Shown here: positions 1 through 8,683 of the stretch, piece after piece
How positions within the stretch are numbered: the first letter of the stretch is position 1
Layout of the letters: each line of letters opens with the position of its first letter
Source of the DNA: Bacteroidales bacterium
GTDB taxonomy: Bacteria > Bacteroidota > Bacteroidia > Bacteroidales > UBA1715
Length of the DNA: 51,469 bases
Assembly: GCA_017516865.1 (NCBI GenBank)
Contig: JAFXAU010000009.1
Span: 215,498-266,966 of the forward strand
Direction: 5' to 3'
The notes under the pieces: model-generated
Databases searched by the model: none
What the model saw: only the letters and a program-made list of their open reading frames with translations
What the model was told of the DNA's origin: nothing
Program-made: the position numbers and the translations under genes

Positions 1-128
1 AAGAATAACACGCATACATCAGTATAGCGGGAAGCGGCCAAAGCGTGTTTTTGTACAAATAATCCTGCCATCGCATCGTAGCGATGAGGATACCATGCGC
101 TCAAAAACAACACTTTAGTTTTCTTCAT
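1..128 (-). CDS. Glycosyltransferase, N-terminal part (runs off the window)
   Basis: This is the first 42 or so codons of a gene that continues past base 1 on the minus strand. The N-terminus contains WYPHRYDAMAGLFVQKHA, the kind of opening seen in GT4-type glycosyltransferases that begin with a short Rossmann strand (VLFLSAWYP). Its ATG (128-126) overlaps the lpxK stop codon as ATGA, so it is probably translationally coupled to lpxK and the last visible member of that operon. The sugar donor and acceptor cannot be told from this fragment. LPS or another surface glycan is a context-based inference. Confidence 0.7.
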   Translation of the reverse strand, partial: MKKTKVLFLSAWYPHRYDAMAGLFVQKHALAASRYTDVCVLF

Positions 129-1132
129 ATAAATAGGTTGTTAAATGCATTTTCCTCTCCAAACAAAAATTTCGGCATAATTGGAATGACGTACAATTGT
201 GATTGGGGAAGAATTTCCGTCAATTTATACACGTCTTTTTCCGTAGTTACAACAATATGTTCTGTTGCCAATTTTTCCAAATCTTTTTTGTCTTGTTCCG
301 AGTACGAATAATGGTCTGCGAATGTTTTGCAGATGATTTTTTTTGTCTGTTGACTGACAAAATCTATCAACGGTTTTGGCTGGGCAATGCCAGTAATGAG
401 ACAAATTGAAGAATGTTCGGCAAAGAATGTTCTGCAGTCTTTTGATTCTTTCGTGGCAAATTCATACACATTGCCGTATTCCATGCAAGAGAAGAATAAT
501 TTTTGATTGTTTAAACGTAGACGTGTTCTCCACATTTCTTTTTCCGTTTCTTGTAATTCCTGAGGGCATTTGGTTACAATCACTATGTCGGCACGCGACA
601 AAGCATACATTCCCTCGCGCATATAGCCGACGGGGAACACGTGGTCGTCCCACAGCGGTCGGTTGTAGTCGACCAAAACAATCTGCATTTTCGGCTTAAC
701 GTATCGATGTTGAAAGGCATCGTCGAGTATTACGGTTTCTAAGTCTGGTACGTCTGTCAGTAGACGACGGATTCCTTCCACGCGTTTTTCGCAGACGGCA
801 ACGTGGACTGAAGGAAATCGTTTCCATAACTGATAAGGCTCATCGCCCAATTCAAAAACTGTAGTATCGTTGTTTGCCAATACGTAACCGCTTGATTTCC
901 TTTTATATCCACGGCTTAACGTAGCAATATTCTTTTCTTGTAGCAGCGAGACTATATATTGAACATGCGGGGTTTTTCCCGTTCCGCCAACGGTGATATT
1001 GCCGACTGAAATTACAGGAATGTCGAACTCTGTTTGTTTCAATATGCCTTTGTCAAAACAAAAGTTTCTGCAATATGTGAACAACCAGTATAGCAGCGAA
1101 AAGGGGAATAATATGTATTTTAGTTTCGACAC
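125..1132 (-). CDS. lpxK: Tetraacyldisaccharide 4'-kinase LpxK
   Basis: LpxK phosphorylates the 4' position of the lipid A disaccharide at the inner face of the cytoplasmic membrane, late in the Raetz pathway. The protein is 335 aa, a normal length for the family. It has a hydrophobic N-terminal segment (about residues 6-20) and the family P-loop GNITVGGTGKTP near residue 45. RGYKRKSSGYV and LDDAFQHR, which follow, are also LpxK signatures. The start is GTG; it overlaps the sppA stop by one base (TAGTG), and no better ATG lies nearby. The downstream glycosyltransferase overlaps by ATGA. The assignment is secure from the motifs. Confidence 0.95.
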   Translation of the reverse strand: MSKLKYILFPFSLLYWLFTYCRNFCFDKGILKQTEFDIPVISVGNITVGGTGKTPHVQYIVSLLQEKNIATLSRGYKRKSSGYVLANNDTTVFELGDEPYQLWKRFPSVHVAVCEKRVEGIRRLLTDVPDLETVILDDAFQHRYVKPKMQIVLVDYNRPLWDDHVFPVGYMREGMYALSRADIVIVTKCPQELQETEKEMWRTRLRLNNQKLFFSCMEYGNVYEFATKESKDCRTFFAEHSSICLITGIAQPKPLIDFVSQQTKKIICKTFADHYSYSEQDKKDLEKLATEHIVVTTEKDVYKLTEILPQSQLYVIPIMPKFLFGEENAFNNLFI

Positions 1133-2883
1133 TATTGTATTGTTATGTTATACGGCAATTGAGTATAGATTCCGCTTTGTGTCGGTACGGACTTCAACAT
1201 TCCCTTCAGCTGTGGGTCTATGTCAAGTTTTTCAACCATTGATTCTTCCGAATCAAACGCGTTCGAAAACATTTCCACCCACGTTTTTTGCTGTGGATAT
1301 GTCACAATGTTGTAATCCTGTAGTTGGGCAGTATTTTTGGCAACGTCAATTGCGTCGGCTAATCCGCCAATTTGGTCAACAAGACCGATGCGGACTGCGT
1401 CGTTTATTCCCCAGATTCGCCCTTGGGCAATTGTTTCCACGCTGTCGATAGGAATGTGGCGACCTTCTGCCACACGGGTTTTAAATGTGAGATACGTTTG
1501 GTCGATAGTTTTTTCCAATGCTTTCATTTCCGTTGACTCCATTGGTCGGGAAATATTTCCAAAATCAGAGTGAGAATGTGTGTTTACGTTATCAACCGAC
1601 ACGCCAATTTTCTTTAAAAGATTTTCTGCCGTCATTGACAGTGCAAATACGCCGATTGAGCCTGTCAGTCCCATTGGCGCAGCCACGATTTTTGTCGCCG
1701 GCGAGGCAATGTAGTATCCTCCCGAAGCCGCCACGTCGCCCATGGAAACAATCACAGGTTTTTCTTGAGCCGTTAGTGCAACTTCGCGCCAAATCAATTC
1801 CGATGCAAGTGCGGAACCGCCGCCCGAATTTATTCTGAACACGACTGATTTCACCGTGGAGTCCTTACGAACTTTCTGGAAAAGTTTCATATATGTTTCG
1901 CTTCCGATTGAAGATTCGTCGGATTTACCCATATCTATAGAACCTTGGGCGACGACAAGTGCAATTTTGTCTTTTGCCTCGTTTGGTTGTTCTTGTTGGG
2001 CATACGTGTCTATGTATGTGCGAATGGAAACTTTGGGAACTTTTTTATCGTCTTTTAAATTTAACTGAGTTTTCACTGATTTCCAAAATTCATCGGAATA
2101 TTGAATTTTGTCAATGAAACCATATGCCTGTAGTTCGCGAGGAAGACAAACTAAAACGCTGTCGGCGAACACATTGAGCTGACTGCCTGTAACAGAACGT
2201 TGTTTTTGAACCTGTGTGCCGTATGATTTCCACACGTAATCAATATATGCTTGTTTCTGTTCTCGGTTTTCCGTACTCATCTTGTCGTTGGTCATTGATT
2301 CTACGTAACTTTTATACTTTCCGCAACGAATTACAACGGGGTTTAATCCTGCTTTTTCGAGTAAATGTTTGTAATGTATTGAAGATGAAGAAATTCCGTG
2401 AAATTCAGCCATTCCTTCTCCGTTCATCGAAATTTCATCGCAAGCCGAGGCTAACAGATAGTTTTTCTGCGACATGGTAGTGAAATATGCCACGGCGAAT
2501 TTCCCTGATTCCTTGAATTTTTGAATTGCCGATGCAAGTTCCGAAATGGTGGCGTATCCGGCATCAATAGTCACATCATCAATGACGATACCCTTGATTT
2601 TATCGTCTTTCGCGGCACGTTCCAAACCCGTCACTATGTCTGCCAAACCAAGCTGCGACGTCGGAGCTATGGAATTCATAAAACTTGGAGATTCTGGCGT
2701 GGAAATTTCGCCGATTGACATTGTGCCGTCAAATACAATGACGCTGGAATCCTCATATTGCGCCGGGATGAGCGACGAAGACGAAACACCGACAATAATT
2801 GCCAGCAGAAGGAATACTAAAATGCAGATTCCGAATATCGTGCCGAAAAGCGAAGCGAAAAATATTTTAAAGAACTGTCTCAT
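1132..2883 (-). CDS. sppA: Signal peptide peptidase SppA, 67K type
   Basis: A membrane-bound serine protease that degrades signal peptides left after secretion. The 583-aa length fits the long, duplicated-domain SppA of Gram-negatives. An N-terminal membrane anchor (about residues 8-33) is followed by two ClpP-like halves. The N-terminal half carries GKYKSYVE, whose Lys191 is the expected general base. The C-terminal half carries GDVAASGGYYIA, whose Ser387 is the expected nucleophile, and GLTGSIGVF. It sits 41 bp after dxr and overlaps lpxK by one base, so it is probably part of the envelope operon. Confidence 0.94.
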   Translation of the reverse strand: MRQFFKIFFASLFGTIFGICILVFLLLAIIVGVSSSSLIPAQYEDSSVIVFDGTMSIGEISTPESPSFMNSIAPTSQLGLADIVTGLERAAKDDKIKGIVIDDVTIDAGYATISELASAIQKFKESGKFAVAYFTTMSQKNYLLASACDEISMNGEGMAEFHGISSSSIHYKHLLEKAGLNPVVIRCGKYKSYVESMTNDKMSTENREQKQAYIDYVWKSYGTQVQKQRSVTGSQLNVFADSVLVCLPRELQAYGFIDKIQYSDEFWKSVKTQLNLKDDKKVPKVSIRTYIDTYAQQEQPNEAKDKIALVVAQGSIDMGKSDESSIGSETYMKLFQKVRKDSTVKSVVFRINSGGGSALASELIWREVALTAQEKPVIVSMGDVAASGGYYIASPATKIVAAPMGLTGSIGVFALSMTAENLLKKIGVSVDNVNTHSHSDFGNISRPMESTEMKALEKTIDQTYLTFKTRVAEGRHIPIDSVETIAQGRIWGINDAVRIGLVDQIGGLADAIDVAKNTAQLQDYNIVTYPQQKTWVEMFSNAFDSEESMVEKLDIDPQLKGMLKSVPTQSGIYTQLPYNITIQ

Positions 2884-2924
2884 AATGTAATTGTGAAATT
2901 ATATTGAGAATACATGTTGTTGTT

Positions 2925-4079
2925 TTATAAGAGTGTTTTTGCGTATTTCATTGATTCTTCGTGCGTTGCAACATAATCTTCCAATGTCGGTTCGGCGATG
3001 AACGAGATTTTTTGCATAGTTTTTTCAATCAAGTCAGACATGCCGAAGAAAGAAATTTCATCTCTCAAAAATGCCGCTACGGCAACCTCGTTGGCTGCGT
3101 TCATTATGCACGGCATATTGCCGCCTTTTTCGATAGACGAAAGTGCGATGTCAAGATTTCGGAACAATTTTCGATTTGGTTCCTCAAAGGTTAAATCCCT
3201 GTATTCAAACAAATTGACTCTTGGAAAATCGGCCTTCAGGCGTTCAGGATAACTGAATGCGTATTGGATAGGGATTCGCATGTCGGGCATTCCGAGTTGT
3301 GCTTTTATTGAGCCATCTTCGAATTGTACGGCGGAGTGAACGATTGACTGCGGATGTACCAAAACCTCAATATCTTTTGGTGCAACGTTGAACAACCATT
3401 TTGCCTCAATCACTTCCAAACCTTTGTTCATAAGCGAGGCGGAGTCTATGGTTACTTTTGCGCCCATGTTCCAATTCGGGTGTTTTAGGGCTTGTGCCTT
3501 GGAGACAGTTTCGAGTTGTTCACGGGTAAAGTTTCTAAACGGTCCGCCTGAAGCGGTTAACAAGATTTTTTCGGGTTTGTTGCCACATTGCAATTCTCCG
3601 TGAAGGCATTGGAATATGGCGGAGTGTTCGGAATCGACGGGAACAATGCCCGACTTCGGGTGTTCTTTCAGTAATTTGTTGACTAACTGACCTGCAACCA
3701 CAAGCACTTCCTTGTTTGCCAACGCTATGATTTTATCGTGTTTTATGGCATTGATAACGGGAGCCAATCCGGCGTAGCCGACCAGTGCGCCGAGAACCAT
3801 GTCTACCGACTTCATTTCTACTACGTCGTTCAGCGATTCCGAACCTGTGAACACCTTTATCATGTGCGGTTCCAATGCTTTTGAAACGTATTCATATTTG
3901 TCGGGATTGGAAATTACAACCACATTCGGATTGAATTTGATAGCTTGTTCTATCAGCAAATCCGCATTATTGTGCGCGGTGAGAACTTCAACGGAAAATT
4001 CATCAGGATGGCGTGAAATTACGTCCAACGCCTGTGTTCCAATAGAACCTGTGGAACCTAAAAGTGCAATTCGTTTCAT
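2925..4079 (-). CDS. dxr: 1-deoxy-D-xylulose 5-phosphate reductoisomerase
   Basis: Converts DXP to 2-C-methyl-D-erythritol 4-phosphate with NADPH, the committed step of the MEP isoprenoid pathway. The protein starts MKRIALLGSTGSIGTQALDV (nucleotide-binding loop). It also carries the metal-site segment VDSEHSAIFQCL, ASGGPFR, and the long motif running from HPNWNMGAKVTIDSAS into LMNKGLEVIEA. I chose the ATG at 4079 over an upstream TTG because it puts the GSTGSIG loop at the usual position and leaves one base after the M23 peptidase stop. It shares this gene run with a polyprenyl diphosphate synthase, another isoprenoid enzyme. Confidence 0.96.
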   Translation of the reverse strand: MKRIALLGSTGSIGTQALDVISRHPDEFSVEVLTAHNNADLLIEQAIKFNPNVVVISNPDKYEYVSKALEPHMIKVFTGSESLNDVVEMKSVDMVLGALVGYAGLAPVINAIKHDKIIALANKEVLVVAGQLVNKLLKEHPKSGIVPVDSEHSAIFQCLHGELQCGNKPEKILLTASGGPFRNFTREQLETVSKAQALKHPNWNMGAKVTIDSASLMNKGLEVIEAKWLFNVAPKDIEVLVHPQSIVHSAVQFEDGSIKAQLGMPDMRIPIQYAFSYPERLKADFPRVNLFEYRDLTFEEPNRKLFRNLDIALSSIEKGGNMPCIMNAANEVAVAAFLRDEISFFGMSDLIEKTMQKISFIAEPTLEDYVATHEESMKYAKTLL

Positions 4080-4080
4080 A

Positions 4081-4968
4081 CTAATATACAATGTAATTCT
4101 CGGAATTTACAGGTTTCCCTTCGTGCCACAGTTCAAAATGCAGATGAGGTTCCGAGACAGAATAATCCAAGTTTCCAAGCAGTGCAATGCCTTCGCCGGC
4201 AATAACTTTGTCGCCTGCTTTTTTCAAAAGTTTTGCGTTATGTTTATACACTGATATGAAATCATTGGTGTGCTGGATGATAATCATATAATCTGTTTCG
4301 ACCGTCCAGCCATCAAAAATGACAGTGCCGTCAAGTACGGAGTGTATAATGCTGTTGACTGGTGCCGACACGTCTGTCCCGTAGTGACCTGTTCGGAATT
4401 GTGTTGATACTTCGCCGATAACAGGAGGGTAGAAAAACAGGTTTTCTATGCGTACGCCGCCCGCGCCCGCTTGGAAATTGACGTTCAAAGCCTCGCTTTC
4501 TTGAATTTCAAGTCGGAACAACGAATCTTCTGTCGACGGACTGAAATTCAAATTAGCATAATTTTCAACTGAAGTGGTTATTATTGAATCCATTCCCGCA
4601 TATTCCGACGGGTCGTCGCCGTTCAAAATCGTCTGCAAAACCTGCATCTTCTGAGTGTAAAGTTTCATTTGATATTCCAAAGAATCGACAAGTTCTGCAT
4701 TTTTTTCAATCTTTTCACGTTCCTCCAATTCAGGATAATTTGGAATAACGTATTCTTTTAGAGGAGTATACGCAATGACCAGATACACAATTAATATCAA
4801 AATCAGCGACAATGTGGCAACAATTAGGAACACGTTGTAAATCGACAGTCGCATATAAAATGCCTCGGCGAACGTTTTTTCGTTCATAATAGACAAACGG
4901 TACTTTGTACGTAGTTTTTGTCTGCGTAGTACCCGTTTCTGTTTTCGTGTCAAATTACTTTTGCTCAT
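4081..4968 (-). CDS. Membrane-anchored M23 (LytM/lysostaphin-type) metallopeptidase
   Basis: A probable peptidoglycan endopeptidase, or an activator of cell-wall hydrolases, facing the periplasm. The 295-aa protein has a basic cytoplasmic tail (about 1-40), one transmembrane helix (about 44-66), a likely coiled-coil linker (about 78-115) and a C-terminal M23 domain. The zinc ligands appear intact: His195 and Asp199 in HYGTD, and His277 in HLH (275-277). This argues for a catalytic enzyme rather than a degenerate LytM factor. The gene start overlaps the end of the ABC ATPase gene by 14 bp, and dxr follows after one base. Its exact bond specificity cannot be read from the sequence. Confidence 0.9.
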   Translation of the reverse strand: MSKSNLTRKQKRVLRRQKLRTKYRLSIMNEKTFAEAFYMRLSIYNVFLIVATLSLILILIVYLVIAYTPLKEYVIPNYPELEEREKIEKNAELVDSLEYQMKLYTQKMQVLQTILNGDDPSEYAGMDSIITTSVENYANLNFSPSTEDSLFRLEIQESEALNVNFQAGAGGVRIENLFFYPPVIGEVSTQFRTGHYGTDVSAPVNSIIHSVLDGTVIFDGWTVETDYMIIIQHTNDFISVYKHNAKLLKKAGDKVIAGEGIALLGNLDYSVSEPHLHFELWHEGKPVNSENYIVY

Positions 4969-5623
4969 TTTCTGTAATTTTTCCGTCTTCCATCCGTATC
5001 ACTCTGTCGGAAATAGAAGCAAGATTGTCGTCGTGCGTCACGATTACGAATGTTTGGTTGAACGTGTCGCGCAACCGAAGTATTAACTGATGTAATTCAT
5101 TTTTATTGTGTGAATCCAAATTCCCCGAAGGTTCGTCGGCAAAAACCACGGCTGGATTGTTCATGATTGCTCTGGCAACGGCTACACGCTGCTGCTCGCC
5201 ACCCGAAAGCTCCGAAGGTTTGTGCGTCATCCGTTCCGAAAGGTTGAGAAAATCCAAAAGCTCCTTGGCATGTGTTTCGCTTTGCTTAAGGCTTTTCCCT
5301 TGCAACATGGCGGGAATGCACACATTTTCCAACGCCGTAAATTCTGGTAGCAGTTGGTGGAACTGGAATACAAAGCCGATATGCTCGTTGCGGAATTTTG
5401 CCAATTCTTTTTCCTTGAGACTGCGAATGTCGGTGTCAAGAATTTTTAACTCCCCTTCGTCGGCATTCATCAACGTGCCCATTATCTGCAAAAATGTGGT
5501 TTTCCCCGCACCGCTTTTGCCGACAATGGAAACAACTTCGCCGCTTTCCACGTCAAAGTCAATTCCTTTCAGAACTTGAAGGTTGCCAAACGATTTTTGT
5601 ATGTTTCGAGTTTGAATAATCAT
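4955..5623 (-). CDS. ABC transporter ATP-binding protein, LolD-like
   Basis: A 222-aa stand-alone ABC ATPase of the LolD/MacB/FtsE class. It has Walker A GKSGAGKT (35-42), a Q-loop at [11 protein letters not shown], the signature LSGGEQQR (139-146), Walker B VVFADEP (159-165) followed by SGNLD, and the switch histidine in VTHDD. LolD drives lipoprotein release from the inner membrane together with LolC/E, and the length and [12 protein letters not shown] stretch fit that group. No permease gene is adjacent, so the partner must be encoded elsewhere and the LolD assignment stays at family level. It overlaps the M23 gene by 14 bp. Confidence 0.88.
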   Translation of the reverse strand: MIIQTRNIQKSFGNLQVLKGIDFDVESGEVVSIVGKSGAGKTTFLQIMGTLMNADEGELKILDTDIRSLKEKELAKFRNEHIGFVFQFHQLLPEFTALENVCIPAMLQGKSLKQSETHAKELLDFLNLSERMTHKPSELSGGEQQRVAVARAIMNNPAVVFADEPSGNLDSHNKNELHQLILRLRDTFNQTFVIVTHDDNLASISDRVIRMEDGKITENEQK

Positions 5624-5637
5624 AGTGCAAAGTAAGG

Positions 5638-5645
5638 CAAAAATA
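5638..5645 (-). promoter_or_regulatory. Candidate internal -7 element before the ABC ATPase gene
   Basis: TATTTTTG on the minus strand fits the Bacteroidota TAnnTTTG consensus. It lies 14 bp before the ATPase ATG, in the 31-bp gap after the polyprenyl synthase gene. It is short and AT-rich, so it could be chance. Confidence 0.4.
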
Positions 5646-5654
5646 TTGACATTT

Positions 5655-6629
5655 TTATTGTTCAGTCAATGCAATAAAATCAATCAGTCCGACAAGAGCT
5701 GTTCGTGCCTCGTTCTCGGGAAATAGAAAACATTGCCGTTTTGCTTCTTCGCAAAAACTGATTTGACGCTGTGTTGCATACTCAATTCCGCCTTTTTCGC
5801 GGACAAAGTCAGCCAATTCTTCCAATTTCTCCTGTTTGTTACCGTGGTGTTCCAGTTTGAACAAAATTTTTTCACGTTCCACAAACGAAAGTTTTGAAAT
5901 GGCATACAACAATGGCAAAGTCTGTTTCTTTTCCTGCAAATCGTTCAATGTTTTTTTACCAAGAACCGACGTGCGGGAATAGTCAAGAACGTCGTCGCGA
6001 ATTTGGAACGCCAAGCCGAGCAGTTCGGCAATACGTTCGACTCGTTGAATGTCTTCGTCGGTCGCCTTTTTGCTGGAATAAGCACCCGTAACCATCGAAA
6101 CCACAAACAATGCCGCTGTTTTCGATTTGATTATATCGTAATATGTTTGTTCTGAGTTTTCTAAAGAACGTGCATGTTCAATCTGCATCAGTTCGCCTTC
6201 GCTCATCTTCTTCACGCCTTCCGACATGATTTGGAGTGCCTTTATCTCGTTTTTCTCAATCGCGTAGAGTAGGCCTTTCGCCAAATAATAGTCGCCAGCG
6301 AGCACCGCAACTTTATTTTTCCATTTTGCTTTGACTGACAATAAATTACGACGTGTTTCCGAATCGTCAACCACATCGTCGTGGACGAGCGTGGCATTAT
6401 GGAGCAGTTCCACCATATAGGCCGCGGAATAGGTCGATTCCGTAACGTCGCCGAACAGCCGTGCCGAAAGAAATGTAAGGGCGGGGCGGATTTGCTTGCC
6501 TTTGTTGCCAAACACGTATTTCGTAACCACATTCAGCAAATTAGTCTTCGACAAAAGATTCGGCTCAAACATCTTGTCGAATTTCTTTATGTCGTCAGTA
6601 ATTATCTGAGGGAATGAATATTCTGCCAT
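5655..6629 (-). CDS. Long-chain trans-polyprenyl diphosphate synthase
   Basis: Condenses isopentenyl diphosphate units onto an allylic diphosphate to make a long all-trans chain, typically the side chain of menaquinone in this phylum. The 324-aa protein shows the first aspartate-rich motif DDVVDD (84-89) in [14 protein letters not shown] and the second motif RDDVLDY (211-217), plus GKQIRPAL near residue 44. There is no large residue cluster from which I can safely predict chain length, so I do not choose between hepta-, octa- and nonaprenyl products. It is the first gene of the minus-strand envelope run and has its own promoter. Confidence 0.92.
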   Translation of the reverse strand: MAEYSFPQIITDDIKKFDKMFEPNLLSKTNLLNVVTKYVFGNKGKQIRPALTFLSARLFGDVTESTYSAAYMVELLHNATLVHDDVVDDSETRRNLLSVKAKWKNKVAVLAGDYYLAKGLLYAIEKNEIKALQIMSEGVKKMSEGELMQIEHARSLENSEQTYYDIIKSKTAALFVVSMVTGAYSSKKATDEDIQRVERIAELLGLAFQIRDDVLDYSRTSVLGKKTLNDLQEKKQTLPLLYAISKLSFVEREKILFKLEHHGNKQEKLEELADFVREKGGIEYATQRQISFCEEAKRQCFLFPENEARTALVGLIDFIALTEQ

Positions 6630-6647
6630 TCTTTTTAATTAGTGTGT

Positions 6648-6655
6648 CAAATGTA
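6648..6655 (-). promoter_or_regulatory. -7 element for the polyprenyl synthase/envelope operon
   Basis: TACATTTG on the minus strand matches TAnnTTTG and lies 18 bp upstream of the polyprenyl synthase ATG (6629). It sits back to back with the esterase promoter at 6704, consistent with divergent transcription. Confidence 0.65.
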
Positions 6656-6703
6656 CGGTTTTAATTTGGAATGGCAAAAAATGTTTTTAGTCCAAAATCT
6701 TTC

Positions 6704-6711
6704 TATCTTTG
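6704..6711 (+). promoter_or_regulatory. -7 element for the SGNH esterase gene
   Basis: TATCTTTG is a perfect TAnnTTTG match 16 bp before the ATG at 6728. It also shows that the longer reading frame starting at 6671 cannot be the real start, because that codon precedes the promoter. Confidence 0.7.
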
Positions 6712-6727
6712 GAAAAACTTTTTCACA

Positions 6728-7840
6728 ATGAAAACAAGGTTCACATTTTTTATTTTTCTTGCTTATATGATTAATTCGTTTGTTTGTAATGCACAAAATT
6801 CGCAATGCGACCGACAACAAATCGACTGTTGCTTCATCAGTAGTGGAAAAATTTCTTATAACGACAAGAATATCCGTTACGACGGTCGTGTTCTTATAGA
6901 TTCAACAGCGGCACATCTGTTTTACCCAGGTACATCTATTTCTGTTACAGTGAAAAACGAAGGGAGTTTGTGTGCTGAATTCAGTTCGACGGGCGATGTG
7001 TTTTATTGGATTGAAGTTGACGGACACGAAGCATACAAAGTGAAATCATCAGGTTTGGTTCCATTGCCAAAGCAAAAGCCTCCATACACCGTAAAAATCA
7101 CGTTGGCGTCGGAAGGAATTTACCATAATCCTAAATTTCACGGATTTATTTGTTGCGTCAAAGACCCGTTCCCCGAAATATCTCGTCCAGCCGACAAGAA
7201 ACTCAAATTTGAATTCATAGGAAATTCCATCACGTGCGGTTACGGCACCGAAGTTACCGACCGCTCGCCGTTCAACGACTCAACGTCGAATTTCTGTCAT
7301 GGTTTCGCATACCGCACCGCACAGGCGTTCGATGCAGAATGTATGGTCGTTGCTCGCTCCGGCATTGGCATTTACCGAAACTACGGCGAGAAAGATTCCG
7401 CTTTATATTATGGCTGTATGCCCGACAATTACGAAAAACTCTGGCTCGACAGCCCGCACCAATGGGATTTTTCAAAATTCACGCCCGATGTGTTGTTCAT
7501 CAACTTGGGAACAAACGACACGTGGGAAATGTCGTCGTTCAATGCGGAGAAATACGAGAGGAATTTCCGAAAGTTGATGAATTCCGTCACCGCACACTAC
7601 CCGAAAACCACTATAGTGCTTCTTACGGGCAGTATGATGGGACCAGAGGCGTTGGCTGCCGTGAAACCGATTTTGGACAAGATACAAAAAGATTACACCA
7701 CCACTAAAAAACAATTGGTGTATCGCTTCGATTTCACGCCAGTGGCTGGCGAGGGAGCCGACTGGCACCCAAGTTCGGCACAACAAGAAGCAATGAGCAA
7801 GGAATTGATTCCGTTCGTGAAGAAGATTTTGGAGAAATAA
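6728..7840 (+). CDS. Secreted SGNH/GDSL esterase, carbohydrate esterase family 2-like
   Basis: Probably an extracytoplasmic deacetylase acting on acetylated plant-type glycans. The 370-aa product begins with a signal peptide (about 1-23, ending CNAQ). A beta-sandwich-like N-terminal region (about 35-150) follows, then an SGNH domain with GNSIT (Ser167 as nucleophile), GTND (261-264) and DWHPS (Asp345, His347). This two-part layout is that of CE2 acetyl esterases. The start at 6728 is chosen because a promoter lies between it and the upstream in-frame ATG. The last 54 bp recur exactly at 15623-15676, on the far side of the efflux operon. Substrate is inferred from family only. Confidence 0.85.
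   Translation: MKTRFTFFIFLAYMINSFVCNAQNSQCDRQQIDCCFISSGKISYNDKNIRYDGRVLIDSTAAHLFYPGTSISVTVKNEGSLCAEFSSTGDVFYWIEVDGHEAYKVKSSGLVPLPKQKPPYTVKITLASEGIYHNPKFHGFICCVKDPFPEISRPADKKLKFEFIGNSITCGYGTEVTDRSPFNDSTSNFCHGFAYRTAQAFDAECMVVARSGIGIYRNYGEKDSALYYGCMPDNYEKLWLDSPHQWDFSKFTPDVLFINLGTNDTWEMSSFNAEKYERNFRKLMNSVTAHYPKTTIVLLTGSMMGPEALAAVKPILDKIQKDYTTTKKQLVYRFDFTPVAGEGADWHPSSAQQEAMSKELIPFVKKILEK
7787..7840 (+). repeat. 54-bp direct repeat, copy 1 (3' end of the esterase gene)
   Basis: These 54 bases, ending precisely at the esterase stop codon, are identical to 15623-15676 in the same orientation. The identity stops on both sides: the base before differs (A versus G) and the bases after differ (gaagac versus cccaaa). 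The two copies enclose the kinase/efflux/regulator operon. Confidence 0.95.
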
Positions 7841-7888
7841 GAAGACACGATTGTTAGTTTATCAAGGGAAGGCTTGTGTGTAAAGGAG

Positions 7889-8671
7889 TTATATCACAGG
7901 TATTTTCACAGAATAATATTCTTGATTATCAATGATTTCGATTTTCTTTGTTGTTAAAAGTCGGTAGCGTTCCTCTATGTTATGGTTGCCGACGTGAGTG
8001 GAATCTGTTTGAGAAACGCTTTGTTTACGATTTTTGATTACAATATAATCGTTGTCAACTAAAACATCAATCACAAGTGGGTGTGCTTTCGTGTGCTCGT
8101 TGTGCTTTATGGCATTTTCAACTATCATTTGTAAGACAGCAGGAGGTACAGACCCTTGAATATCATTATCTTTGGTCGTTATATTAACTTGGATCGTATT
8201 ACTGAAACGTTCGTCCAAGAGTTTGAGATATAATTTGAGGTACTCAATTTCATCGTGCAGACTTACCTTGTCATGTTCCAAATGTGAAAGGGTGTAACGA
8301 TACACTTTTGAAAGATTCATAAGATATTCCGAAGCTTTGGGAGGATTGACCTCAATTAAGTCAGCCAATGTGCTGAAATTGTTGAACACGAAATGGGGAT
8401 TTATCTGATTTTCCAGTGCCATAAGTTTGTAACGGTCGCGCTCTTTTTCCGCTTTGTCGTAGGATTTTAAAAAATAAAATGTTGCCATAAAAGAAAAACA
8501 ACAGAATACGGCATAATCAAACAGCATTTCCAAAGGAGGGAACGGCCATTCCTTATAAAAATTTTGCTGTAACTCCTCATCTAAAAAAAGCAAAACCGCA
8601 TTGTAAAGCAACCAGCTAACCAACGAAAGTCCTAAGACCAACAATATTCTGTGTAAAACCCGTTTTTTCAT
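7889..8671 (-). CDS. LytS-family sensor histidine kinase
   Basis: A 260-aa membrane kinase with two predicted transmembrane helices (about 8-30 and 48-68) and almost no periplasmic sensor domain. The His_kinase box NQINPHFVFNNF places the phospho-accepting histidine at residue 93. The N-box VENAIKHNE is present in the ATPase domain. The usual GxGL segment near the C-terminus reads HVGNHNIEERY, so the glycine box is weak. It is the last gene of the efflux operon, 12 bp after the channel gene. It is the obvious partner of the LytTR response regulator encoded at the other end of that operon (14673-15422). Confidence 0.9.
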   Translation of the reverse strand: MKKRVLHRILLVLGLSLVSWLLYNAVLLFLDEELQQNFYKEWPFPPLEMLFDYAVFCCFSFMATFYFLKSYDKAEKERDRYKLMALENQINPHFVFNNFSTLADLIEVNPPKASEYLMNLSKVYRYTLSHLEHDKVSLHDEIEYLKLYLKLLDERFSNTIQVNITTKDNDIQGSVPPAVLQMIVENAIKHNEHTKAHPLVIDVLVDNDYIVIKNRKQSVSQTDSTHVGNHNIEERYRLLTTKKIEIIDNQEYYSVKIPVI

Positions 8672-8683
8672 ATTGCAAGATTA

